From Fibrobacter sp. (GTDB taxonomy: Bacteria; Fibrobacterota; Fibrobacteria; Fibrobacterales; Fibrobacteraceae): a DNA stretch of 40,411 nucleotides. The DNA lies in the NCBI GenBank assembly GCA_017503015.1, contig JAFVTX010000054.1, forward strand, positions 1 through 40,411. The letters run 5' to 3'. Under the pieces are notes generated by a model. The model was given only the letters and a program-made list of their open reading frames with translations. It did not search any database and was not told where the DNA came from. Below, piece after piece: positions 24,208 to 31,149 of this stretch; within the stretch, counting starts at the first letter, position 1; each line of letters begins with the position of its first letter. Both the position numbers and the translations under genes were made by a program.

Positions 24208-25767
24208 ATGAGCGAAGATATTCTTGCGAAGATAGTGCGGATGCGCAAGGCCGACATCGAACGGCTTGGGCTTAACTTTGGCATCGACATTCCGGAAAAG
24301 CGACGCGTAGGCCATACGGAATTCCTCGGGAACGCCGGTGCGATTCTTGAGGTCAAGCGCGCATCGCCATCGAAGGGCGATATCGCTCCGGACTTGGACC
24401 CGGTTGGGCTCGCGACAACATACGCCGAGGCCCACGCCCAGGCGGTTTCGGTGCTGACCGAAGGCAATTTCTTTAAAGGCTCGCTCCGCGACTTGATTGC
24501 GGTAGCCGACCTGATGGAAAAGCGCCGGCAGCAAGGCTTGCATGCATGCGCCGTGCTCCGCAAGGATTTCTTGCTGTACGAAGACGAAATCGACATCGCG
24601 TACCGTTGCGGCGCCGATGCCGTGCTGCTGATTGCACGCATCCTGGATGACGATCAACTCGTGAAAATGGCGAAACGAGCGCAGTCTTTCGATATGCAGG
24701 CCTTTGTGGAAGTCCGCGAAAAGGACGATTTCCGCAAGCTTTCTGTTGTCACGAGCGCACTCGGGGACGATGCCGCAAAAACCATTGTCGCAGGTGTGAA
24801 TTCCCGCGACCTGGCTACATTCCACACCGACCCGCTGATTCCCGCGTCAGTGCGTAGCAAGCTTCCTGCGAAGGCTGTCTTTGAGTCCGGCATTTTGAGT
24901 GCTGGCGACGCTGCCTATGCCCGCAGTCTCGGATTTACGGGAATCCTCGTAGGCGAAGCTGTGGCCAAGAATCCGCCACTTGCTAAAGAAGTTGTGGCCG
25001 CGTTCGAAAGCGGGCGCGAAAATGCCCGCGGTAAGTTCTGGAAGAAATTTGCCGAACGCAGGGATGCCAAAAGGTTTTCCGCAAAGTTCCCTGAGCTTGC
25101 CGAAGGGAGCGTGCGGCCTCATCCGCTCATTAAAATCTGCGGCATCACCCGTGTCGAAGACGGCCTATTAGCTGCCGAACTGGGCGCCGACATGCTGGGA
25201 TTCGTGTTCAGCAACACCAAACGCTTGACTACCGACGAATTCGTGCGCAGTTTCGCCGCGAAAACTCGCTCTAATTTGTCATTCCCGCGCAGGCGGGAAT
25301 CTCCGCTCCTCGTCGGCGTCATCACCGATCCGGAATCAGAAGAAGGCAAGACAGCCATCAAGCTCGCCCGTGAAGGTGTTCTCGATGCCGTCCAGTTCCA
25401 CGGAATTGAACCATCAGCTGCCGACACCGGCCTCGCCCACTACTGCGCTGCCCGCGTAGGCACTCCCGAAGATTTCCAGACCGTCGCCAACCTCCGCACC
25501 CACGGCGAACCACGCATTCTCCTAGACGCGAAAGTCGAAGGCATTCCCGGTGGAACGGGCAAGACCATCCCCGAATCGCTCCTTCGGGAAAAAGCAGGCG
25601 ACATTCCGCTCTGGCTTGCAGGCGGCATCACCCCCGAAAATGTCGGCACAATTTGCGAAAAGTTCAAGCCCGAACTCATTGATGTTTCCAGCGGTGTCGA
25701 AGACGCTCCGGGCGTAAAGAACAGCGATAAAATGCGGGAGTTGTTCGCAGCGATTACTTATAATTGA
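24208..25767 (+). CDS. trpCF: Indole-3-glycerol phosphate synthase fused to phosphoribosylanthranilate isomerase
   Basis: Bifunctional 519-residue protein. Residues 1-270 are TrpC: ILEVKRASPSKGDI with Lys50 and Lys56, LRKDFLLYEDEI, AFVEVREKDDF, GVNSRDL and ESGIL. Residues about 305-519 are TrpF: IKICGITRVEDG, GFVFSNTKR, AVQFHG, LLDAKVEGIPGGTG and LAGGITPENV. The start at 24208 (MSEDILAK) excludes a repeat-derived extension. Two repeat-derived segments are translated in frame: FPELAEGS at 294-301 in the interdomain linker, and LSFPRRRESP at 357-366, between the first helix region of TrpF and the VGVITD strand. The linker copy should be harmless; the second lengthens a loop of the TrpF barrel. 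The 3' end overlaps the convergent lipoprotein gene by 14 bases and no terminator separates them. Confidence 0.93.
   Translation: MSEDILAKIVRMRKADIERLGLNFGIDIPEKRRVGHTEFLGNAGAILEVKRASPSKGDIAPDLDPVGLATTYAEAHAQAVSVLTEGNFFKGSLRDLIAVADLMEKRRQQGLHACAVLRKDFLLYEDEIDIAYRCGADAVLLIARILDDDQLVKMAKRAQSFDMQAFVEVREKDDFRKLSVVTSALGDDAAKTIVAGVNSRDLATFHTDPLIPASVRSKLPAKAVFESGILSAGDAAYARSLGFTGILVGEAVAKNPPLAKEVVAAFESGRENARGKFWKKFAERRDAKRFSAKFPELAEGSVRPHPLIKICGITRVEDGLLAAELGADMLGFVFSNTKRLTTDEFVRSFAAKTRSNLSFPRRRESPLLVGVITDPESEEGKTAIKLAREGVLDAVQFHGIEPSAADTGLAHYCAARVGTPEDFQTVANLRTHGEPRILLDAKVEGIPGGTGKTIPESLLREKAGDIPLWLAGGITPENVGTICEKFKPELIDVSSGVEDAPGVKNSDKMRELFAAITYN
25087..25109. repeat. Repeat-derived segment in the TrpC-TrpF linker
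   Basis: TTCCCTGAGCTTGCCGAAGG matches the CCCTGAGCTTGTCGAAGGG core of the intergenic element at 31051-31099. It is translated as FPELAEGS. Confidence 0.7.
25278..25304. repeat. Palindromic repeat inside the trpF part
   Basis: GTCATTCCCGCGC, AGGCGGGAATCTCC: 27 bases, with 25 of 27 positions the same as the intergenic copy at 24159-24185. It is read in frame as LSFPRRRES. Confidence 0.9.
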
Positions 25768-26590
25768 CCGTCACGGTCCACTCCAATTCGCAATCTGTAG
25801 CATAACCGTCATTCTGCTTTACAGGTGTATTGACCTTGTTCCCCGCATCACTTATGATATAACAGTAGCCAGAAGACTTGAAAACATCTGACTGAATACT
25901 GTTGTGTTCATATACCTGGGGACATATTTGCACTGAATTGGCTCCACCGGAGAAATTCTTTGTGAAATACTGATGCCCAGTCCACTTGCCTATATCGTCA
26001 TCAAGCTTAAACACATCCGTTTTTAGAGAATCTTTCAACTCATCATCAGAATACGTCTTGATAATAAATGAAATCCACGGGTCACCGTCACTATAATCTC
26101 CCTTATGCTTATTTTGATTCTCCCAATTATCAGAAACCTGTTTAAACAATGTTAAATCAATTTCCACGAAGAATTCCTTATACAGGAAAGCCTCTTCTTC
26201 GTTTCCATAAGCGGACTCCGTTGCAGAACTATAACGTGTTGTCTGGTCAATGACAGAACTGCTAGATTTTGCGTCAGAATCCCTTGAATCACGACCATTG
26301 TCAGCCGACTCATTCATCCAATCATAACAACCTTCCGTATCAGAACCAAGGTCCGCAGCAACCCGGGCACTATATCCCGAACACACATTCGAACACACAT
26401 AATAAGCATCTTCACTTTCAACAAAAATTCTCTCACCATTATTGGCAGAGCCACATGTCCCAAGTTCATAAAGAGAGCTTACATTATCCCGTTTATCTTC
26501 TTGGTCACCCGCACTACTACCATCATCGCTGCAAGCAGCAAATAACAGAGGAATGCTCAATATAGCGGTATACTTGATTATCCTTTTCAT
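25754..26590 (-). CDS. Lipoprotein of unknown function
   Basis: 278 residues. The start at 26590 (MKRIIKYTAILSIPLLFAAC) gives a proper type II signal peptide and is preceded by AGGAGG at ideal spacing; a longer frame upstream lacks both. A Ser/Asp-rich region follows the Cys, with Cys in GTCG, YYVCSNVCSG and GCYDW that may pair. The C-terminal part (about 140-278) looks like a beta-sandwich, with FFVEIDLTLF, WISFIIKTYSDDE and ELEWTVTVNYK at the end. It is AT-rich compared with trp. It is the second gene of an operon with the transglutaminase-like gene (10-base gap) and overlaps the 3' end of trpCF by 14 bases. I recognise no family. Confidence 0.75.
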   Translation of the reverse strand: MKRIIKYTAILSIPLLFAACSDDGSSAGDQEDKRDNVSSLYELGTCGSANNGERIFVESEDAYYVCSNVCSGYSARVAADLGSDTEGCYDWMNESADNGRDSRDSDAKSSSSVIDQTTRYSSATESAYGNEEEAFLYKEFFVEIDLTLFKQVSDNWENQNKHKGDYSDGDPWISFIIKTYSDDELKDSLKTDVFKLDDDIGKWTGHQYFTKNFSGGANSVQICPQVYEHNSIQSDVFKSSGYCYIISDAGNKVNTPVKQNDGYATDCELEWTVTVNYK

Positions 26591-26600
26591 GTTTTTCCTC

Positions 26601-27992
26601 CTATGGAATATCGTTGGGTACGATTCCGTACTCGCGGACCGCTTCAATGTCAATCAGTTCCGCATCACCGGATTCAAAATTTCCCGCATCAAGCTGCTCA
26701 TTGAACTTTTCAATGCCCGAACTGTTGGCATAGGCAAATGTCGAAGTTCCACCAATCAGCGTTGTCTCCACAAAATCCAACGTATTACTATTCTTGTCAG
26801 TGCGCCACCCTACAAAAGCGTGTTCAGGGATATTGACAATGAATACCTGCATTCCCAGTGCTTCCAAGATGGAGGCGAACAAAACAGCAGTTTCAATGCA
26901 CAGACCATCGCGGCTTCGGAGAGCCTCGATGGGGTAGTTTATTTTTTGTCCTGTACTTCCTGCACCGTTGTTCTGGAGATAAGTGATTTTTCTTGCCTGC
27001 AAGACTTCGTAGACTGCCTTGACGACGCGCTTGGAACTCTCGACAACTGTTTCGTCGTCGCTGTATTTCTGGTAAACCTTTACGGAGCCTTCCGGAAGTT
27101 TCTTCTTCAGGTCGTTCAGGATGTTCGGAATGGAATCCATGTTGGGAGTGACCCAAACTCCATACCACCAGTTTCTGTTTTTCACACCTTGTAGTTCACA
27201 GCCATTGACCTGCACGGGGTAGAGTGTGGTCGGCTCGGATGCGGAATAGAACAGGATTTCATGGTCGTTTTCCAGTGCGTAGGCACGAACCTGGATATTG
27301 ACCTTTTCGGGAGCGGTAAGTTTGACAGCTTTAGTCATGTCAAAGATTAAAGGCGGAGCGAATACATCCGTTGTGTCGGGATTCACAATGCCAGAAACAC
27401 TTCCCGTATCCGTCCAGTCAGTGATCCAGGCCTTAACCATGATTTTTTTCCAGCTGCAAGGCTCAGTGTCAAAAATGGATATGACTGAAGGACATGCATT
27501 GCGGACTATTACGGATACAGGCACCGGATAGATATCGCCATTACTATTCACATAATCCTTGTACATCAGCGGGTACTGGTTTGCAAAGGCAAGATTAATC
27601 TCTTCTTTGACGGTCCATTTGTAGGCATCTAGCTGCTTTATGATGCTTTGGCTGTAAATGTCATAATAGACAGAATCGTAAAGAGCCGCGTAGAGTGAAT
27701 CGTAATCCGCCTGCTTGAGGCTATCAACCAGCGCTTGCCTGGTGGAATCCATCCATGCCGTACCGAAAGCATTGTCAAAGAGAATTTTATAGACGGTATC
27801 CACATACGGTTTCGCGTACAGGGTATCCCAAAGGGACTCCGTCACCTCGGCCCTGATGGCCGTTGCGAGAGAATCCACGTCTACTGGATCTGCATCACGG
27901 CCATCGGCCCCGTTCTCTCCTGAACAGGACGCGAGCAATAGCCCCAGGGACAAAATACCTCCCACGACAAGCCCAAAACCATTCCATCTCAT
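26601..27992 (-). CDS. Lipoprotein with transglutaminase-like domain
   Basis: 463 residues. The start at 27992 (MRWNGFGLVVGGILSLGLLLASC) has GGAGG about 6 bases upstream and a good lipobox; the open frame above it runs through structured leader and is not coding. After the Cys comes the short Gly-x-x stretch GENGADGRDAD, then a helical region with repeated DSLY.A.YD segments (residues about 35-110) and a beta-rich middle. The C-terminal domain is transglutaminase-like: Cys365 in DGLCIETAVLFASILEALG, His391 in PEHAFVGW and Asp406 in TLDFVE, giving the Cys-His-Asp triad. Such domains act as proteases, amidases or cross-linking enzymes; the reaction here is open. It is likely exposed on the periplasmic or outer surface. 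Confidence 0.82.
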   Translation of the reverse strand: MRWNGFGLVVGGILSLGLLLASCSGENGADGRDADPVDVDSLATAIRAEVTESLWDTLYAKPYVDTVYKILFDNAFGTAWMDSTRQALVDSLKQADYDSLYAALYDSVYYDIYSQSIIKQLDAYKWTVKEEINLAFANQYPLMYKDYVNSNGDIYPVPVSVIVRNACPSVISIFDTEPCSWKKIMVKAWITDWTDTGSVSGIVNPDTTDVFAPPLIFDMTKAVKLTAPEKVNIQVRAYALENDHEILFYSASEPTTLYPVQVNGCELQGVKNRNWWYGVWVTPNMDSIPNILNDLKKKLPEGSVKVYQKYSDDETVVESSKRVVKAVYEVLQARKITYLQNNGAGSTGQKINYPIEALRSRDGLCIETAVLFASILEALGMQVFIVNIPEHAFVGWRTDKNSNTLDFVETTLIGGTSTFAYANSSGIEKFNEQLDAGNFESGDAELIDIEAVREYGIVPNDIP

Positions 27993-28057
27993 AAAGCCTC
28001 CGTTTGTTGAAAATTCAACAGCGGAGTCCGTCTTGTTCAAGGCACTTTCGCCACAAC

Positions 28058-28146
28058 AAAAAAAGGTGTGGAACCGCAAGTGCCCTAAACAGCTGAGGTA
28101 ACGACCAAGTAACCCAATCGTCTGACAGGCACAAACGACCCACACC
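28058..28146 (-). ncRNA. Candidate structured 5' leader or small RNA upstream of the transglutaminase-like gene
   Basis: On the minus strand three nested helices can form: GGTGTGG/CCACACC (28140-28146 with 28065-28071), GTGCC/GGCAC (inside it), and ACGA/TCGT (28118-28121 with 28101-28104). Seven T follow the outer 3' arm directly (28058-28064). The layout is that of a riboswitch-like attenuator, 66 bases before the ATG at 27992. It matches no riboswitch class I know. Confidence 0.4.
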
Positions 28147-28354
28147 ACAGGGTGCGAGCAATCGGCCTTATTCCTAGACGATGAAATATTGGTCGTTTTC
28201 CAGCTGTCTGAATAAGAACGAACTCTAAACTATGTCGTCATAAATATAAGCAAAAAACGGCAAAAAAGAGCAATATTTTCGACAAATGGGACTCAACAGA
28301 CCCAAAATTGCGGTTTTTTGGCAAAAAAATTTACAAAAACTGCGTCACAACCCA

Positions 28355-28383
28355 TTGACAGACAACGAATTAGTATATATATT
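28355..28383 (+). promoter_or_regulatory. Strong promoter of the distal (Trp-less) trpB leader
   Basis: TTGACA (28355-28360), exactly 17 bases, TATATT (28378-28383). Nearly perfect sigma-70 consensus and the best promoter in the trp region. The first leader ORF starts 13 bases after the -10. Confidence 0.8.
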
Positions 28384-28395
28384 GAAGTCATTAAG

Positions 28396-28461
28396 ATGAA
28401 TTTGGCAATCCGCTTTGACGCTAGCGCCGCTATCGACGAGGTTCTCAAAGAAGGGATTTAG
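28396..28461 (+). CDS. Trp-less leader peptide, duplicate of the trp leader
   Basis: 21-residue ORF beginning MNLAIRFDASAA and ending IDEVLKEGI. Its start aligns with the Trp leader 190 bases downstream (AAGATGAAT shared; MNLAIRFD against MNAVIRFN), but the positions of the three Trp codons hold Ser-Ala-Ala. The following TTTTCATCCAGTGTTTAAAA also matches the downstream unit (TTTTCATCAAGTGTTTT). It is therefore a tandem duplicate of a leader/attenuator that has lost Trp sensing. Whether it is translated is inferred from conservation only. Confidence 0.6.
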   Translation: MNLAIRFDASAAIDEVLKEGI

Positions 28462-28489
28462 GTATTGCCATTTTCATCCAGTGTTTAAA

Positions 28490-28522
28490 AAGGCGCTCGG
28501 TGTTCCCGACGCCTTATTTTTT
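28490..28522 (+). terminator. Terminator of the distal leader before trpB
   Basis: AAGGCG, bulged C, TCGG, 5-base loop, CCGA, CGCCTT, then ATTTTTT. AGCGCC at 28423-28428, inside the leader ORF, can pair with GGCGCT of the 5' arm (28492-28497), a possible antiterminator. Confidence 0.8.
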
Positions 28523-28544
28523 GTGTTATTTTGTGAGGAATCCC

Positions 28545-28573
28545 TTGCCAATGGGGTCATGACTTCCTAAATT
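28545..28573 (+). promoter_or_regulatory. Promoter of the proximal trpB leader
   Basis: TTGCCA (28545-28550), 17 bases, TAAATT (28568-28573). It resembles the trpE leader promoter, including the preceding CCC (CCCTTGCC). Confidence 0.65.
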
Positions 28574-28580
28574 TTAGCAC

Positions 28581-28637
28581 ATGAAGATGAATGCAGTAAT
28601 CCGTTTCAACCGTTGGTGGTGGGGCTCTACGAAATAG
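28581..28637 (+). CDS. trpL: trp leader peptide upstream of trpB
   Basis: MKMNAVIRFNRWWWGSTK, 18 residues with three adjacent TGG codons. Just after the stop, GAGTCCG (28637-28643) is an exact complement of CGGACTC (28681-28687) in the terminator's 5' arm and loop, giving a classical antiterminator. Stalling at the Trp codons would expose this arm and allow read-through to trpB-trpA. An internal ATG at 28587 aligns with the start of the duplicate leader and could be the true start. Confidence 0.88.
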   Translation: MKMNAVIRFNRWWWGSTK

Positions 28638-28672
28638 AGTCCGGTTTGCTGTTTTCATCAAGTGTTTTGTAA

Positions 28673-28702
28673 AAGGCTTTCGGACTCCCGAAGGCCTTTT
28701 TT
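28673..28702 (+). terminator. Attenuator terminator of trpB-trpA
   Basis: Eleven-base-pair stem AAGGCTTTCGG / CCGAAGGCCTT (one G-T pair), loop ACTC, then a run of T (28697-28702). It is mutually exclusive with pairing of 28637-28643 to 28681-28687. Confidence 0.92.
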
Positions 28703-28747
28703 GTTTAACCCTTAACCAGAAAAAAGTAATGAGTTATGAGTTGTCAG

Positions 28748-28792
28748 TTGTGAGTTCTTATAGTCGCGCCTTTGGCGCCAAATTATATACTG
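28748..28792. repeat. Dispersed intergenic repeat, copy 2 (upstream of trpB), inverted
   Basis: Reverse complement of the copy at 22432-22480, with the same TTTGGCGCCAAA palindrome. It lies between the trpB attenuator and the trpB start; TAACCACTAACCACT tracts fill the last 40 bases before the ATG. Confidence 0.75.
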
Positions 28793-28854
28793 ACGACTGA
28801 AAACAGACCATCACACATTAAATCCTAACCACTAACCACTGTTTACTAACCACT

Positions 28855-30123
28855 ATGATCACCTCTGACAACGGTTTCTTTGACAAGTTCGGCGGCAAGT
28901 ATGTTGCCGAAATCATCCGCCGCCCGCTGGACGACCTGGAAGCGGCGTTCAACAAGTACATCCACGATCCGGAATTCCTCGAGGAGTTGCACGTTATCCA
29001 GCGCGACTACATTGGCCGCGAGACTCCGCTGTACTTTGCCCCGACGGCGACCGAACTCTTGGGTGGTGCGCAGATTTACATCAAGCTCGAAGGCCTCGCC
29101 AACACGGGCGCACACAAGATCAACAACGCCATCGGTCAGTGCTTGCTCGCAAAGAAGATGGGCAAGACCCGCATTATCGCGGAGACGGGTGCCGGCCAGC
29201 ACGGGCTCGCTACCGCAGCGGCCTGCGCAAAACTTGGCCTTGAATGCGTCGTATATATGGGTGAAGTGGACGTCCGCCGTCAGCAGCCCAACGTAGCCAC
29301 CATGGAAATGTACGGTGCCAAGGTTGTGCCGGTCACGAGCGGTAGCCGCACCCTGAAAGATGCCGTAAACGAAGCCATGCGGGACTGGGCCACGAATTTC
29401 AAGAACACCCACTACGTGCTGGGTTCCGCCCTGGGACCTGCGCCCTTCCCGGATATCGTTCGCACGTTCCAGTCCATCATCGGCGAAGAGGTTAAGCGCC
29501 AGGCTGCAGAACGCCACATCGACATCGCGGCGGTTGTGGCCTGCGTGGGTGGCGGTAGCAATTCCATCGGCGTGTTCACCCCGTTTATCGAAGACAAGAA
29601 TGTGCGCCTGATCGGTGCAGAAGCCGGCGGTATCGGGCCGAATGTGGGCGAAAACGCAGCCCGCATGACAGGCAACGCCAGCCGCGAAGGAATCGTGCAG
29701 GGCTACAAGAGCCGTTTCCTCATTGACGAAGACGGTCAGTCCATGCCGACCCGCTCCATTTCGGCAGGTCTTGACTACATGGGAATCGGCCCACAGCTTG
29801 CCGCCCTCGGCGAATCCGGCCGCGTGGAATTCACCGCCATCCTCGACAAGGAAGCTCTGGAAGCGGTGAAGTTCTTCGCCCGCAACGAAGGCATTCTCTT
29901 TGCCCTCGAAAGCGCCCACGCGGGTGCTGCCGCCATGAAGATTGCGAAGGAACTCCCGAAAGACAAGGCGCTGGTCATCAACATGAGTGGCCGCGGCGAC
30001 AAGGACATCTTTATCACGAGCCCGGTGTTCCGCCCCGAAAAGTGGAAGGAATTTTTGAAAGCCGAACTCAAGCGCCTCGACAACAACGAGGACATCCATG
30101 ATGCGGAGATAATGAACAAATAA
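28855..30123 (+). CDS. trpB: Tryptophan synthase beta chain
   Basis: PLP enzyme that condenses indole with serine to make tryptophan, working as an alpha2-beta2 complex with TrpA. 422 residues, normal for the TrpB1 type. The start FFDKFGGKYV matches the family. The PLP Lys88 is in TGAHKINNA, the catalytic Glu110 in AETGAGQHG, and the phosphate loop is GGGSNS near residue 235. SAGLDYMGIGP and SGRGDKD near the end are also canonical. One small difference is LEGLANTGAHKIN where many TrpB have LEDLNHTGAHKIN. It is first of a two-gene trpBA unit controlled by the double leader upstream. No Shine-Dalgarno is evident; the ATG follows a repetitive ACTAACCACT tract. Confidence 0.96.
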   Translation: MITSDNGFFDKFGGKYVAEIIRRPLDDLEAAFNKYIHDPEFLEELHVIQRDYIGRETPLYFAPTATELLGGAQIYIKLEGLANTGAHKINNAIGQCLLAKKMGKTRIIAETGAGQHGLATAAACAKLGLECVVYMGEVDVRRQQPNVATMEMYGAKVVPVTSGSRTLKDAVNEAMRDWATNFKNTHYVLGSALGPAPFPDIVRTFQSIIGEEVKRQAAERHIDIAAVVACVGGGSNSIGVFTPFIEDKNVRLIGAEAGGIGPNVGENAARMTGNASREGIVQGYKSRFLIDEDGQSMPTRSISAGLDYMGIGPQLAALGESGRVEFTAILDKEALEAVKFFARNEGILFALESAHAGAAAMKIAKELPKDKALVINMSGRGDKDIFITSPVFRPEKWKEFLKAELKRLDNNEDIHDAEIMNK

Positions 30124-30125
30124 AA

Positions 30126-30152
30126 GGAGATGCCCGCCTTCGCGGGCATGAC
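30126..30152. repeat. Palindromic repeat between trpB and trpA
   Basis: GGAGATGCCCGC, CTTC, GCGGGCATGAC. Same family as 4539-4565 and 36565-36591. It sits between two genes that must be co-transcribed, so it is not a full terminator here. Confidence 0.88.
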
Positions 30153-30169
30153 AAAACGGGATTATAACT

Positions 30170-30922
30170 ATGAACTTAATGTCTCATCTCATTGCCGGGT
30201 TTCCGGACGCAGAAACTTCTATCGCCATCGCCGACGCTCTTGTGAAGGGTGGCGCCAACATCCTTGAAATCCAGCTGGCCTTCAGTGACCCCAGCGCCGA
30301 CGGTCCGGCGATTCAGACGGCATCGACCATTGCGCTGGAAAAGGGCTACTCCACCAAGCAGGGACTTGCCATCGTGAAGCAGATTCACGAACGCCATCCC
30401 GAGACGCCTATCTACATCATGACCTACGGCTCCCTGGCCTTTACGCCAGGCGTCGAGAACTTCGTGAAGATGTGCAAGGACGCCGGCGTTTCCGCCTGCA
30501 TCATTCCGGACTTGCCGTTTGACGGAGACGAAGGCTTGACCGAGGCTTGCAAGAAGCACGGTCTTGAAAACATCCCGGTGGCCGCTCCCTCCATGACGAA
30601 GGAACGTCTCGAAACGATGGCTTCAAAGGGCTTCAAGTACATCTACGCCGCACTCCGTGCGGGCACGACCGGCAGCGAGACGACCATTGACCAGGCGACC
30701 CTGGACTTTATTGACACCGTCGGTAAGGGTGGCGCCAAGGTGCTGGGCGGATTCGGCATCCGCAATGGCGAACAGTCCAGAGTGCTCTCCAAGCATGTGT
30801 ATGCCGTGGTGGCAGGTTCCGTTTTCGTGAACATCGTGCTCTCTAACGAAGATTCCGATGAAGGTCGCAAGAAGGCCATCGCCGAAATCGAGGCGAAGGC
30901 TAAAGAGATTTCGGGATCTTGA
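30170..30922 (+). CDS. trpA: Tryptophan synthase alpha chain
   Basis: Cleaves indole-3-glycerol phosphate to indole and glyceraldehyde 3-phosphate, passing indole through a tunnel to TrpB. 250 residues, slightly short, mainly at the N-terminus (MNLMSHLIAGFPD). The catalytic pair is Glu33 in LEIQLAFSDP and Asp44 in PSADGPAIQ. IIPDLPFDGDE, AAPSM, GTTGSET and GGFGIRNGEQ follow in family order. The LEIQ.AFSDPSADG form differs from the commoner LELGVPFSDPLADG but keeps the active-site residues. It lies 46 bases after trpB with a palindromic repeat between them. A terminator at 31121-31141 probably ends the unit after several more repeats. Confidence 0.94.
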   Translation: MNLMSHLIAGFPDAETSIAIADALVKGGANILEIQLAFSDPSADGPAIQTASTIALEKGYSTKQGLAIVKQIHERHPETPIYIMTYGSLAFTPGVENFVKMCKDAGVSACIIPDLPFDGDEGLTEACKKHGLENIPVAAPSMTKERLETMASKGFKYIYAALRAGTTGSETTIDQATLDFIDTVGKGGAKVLGGFGIRNGEQSRVLSKHVYAVVAGSVFVNIVLSNEDSDEGRKKAIAEIEAKAKEISGS

Positions 30923-30939
30923 TACGCCGAAATGATAGC

Positions 30940-31099
30940 GGATCCTCGCCTTCGCGAGGATGACGAGAATTATCGCGAGGATGACGAGAAATACCGCGGG
31001 GTCTTAGGGGCAGGGCCCCTAGGCGTGGGGGTAGGCAAAGACTTGCCTTAGATCCTTCGACGGAGTTTACCCTGAGCTTGTCGAAGGGCTCAGGATGAC
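30940..31099. repeat. Repeat-rich stretch between trpA and purF
   Basis: Contains a GGATCCTCGC/GCGAGGATGAC palindrome (30940-30964) followed by a partial tandem copy ATCGCGAGGATGACGAGAA (about 30972-30990), an AGGGGC/GCCCCT hairpin near 31006-31020, and an element with CCTGAGCTTGTCGAAGGG and TCAGGATGAC (31051-31099). No gene is seen in this 227-base gap. Confidence 0.75.
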
Positions 31100-31120
31100 A
31101 CCTAGGCAAGGCTTTGATGA

Positions 31121-31141
31121 GGGGGATTCTTCCCCCTTTTT
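31121..31141 (+). terminator. Terminator after trpA
   Basis: GGGGGA, TTCT, TCCCCC then five T, 9 bases before the convergent purF stop. Confidence 0.75.
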
Positions 31142-31149
31142 AATATGGA

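Noticed and set aside
27993-28148. 52-residue extension of the transglutaminase-like lipoprotein
   Set aside because: It would bury the signal peptide inside the protein and cross a terminator-like structure. The ATG at 27992 has a good Shine-Dalgarno.
28181-28228. 15-residue ORF MKYWSFSSCLNKNEL as a further trp leader
   Set aside because: It has a single Trp codon, no following terminator or antiterminator, and no similarity to the three leader units.
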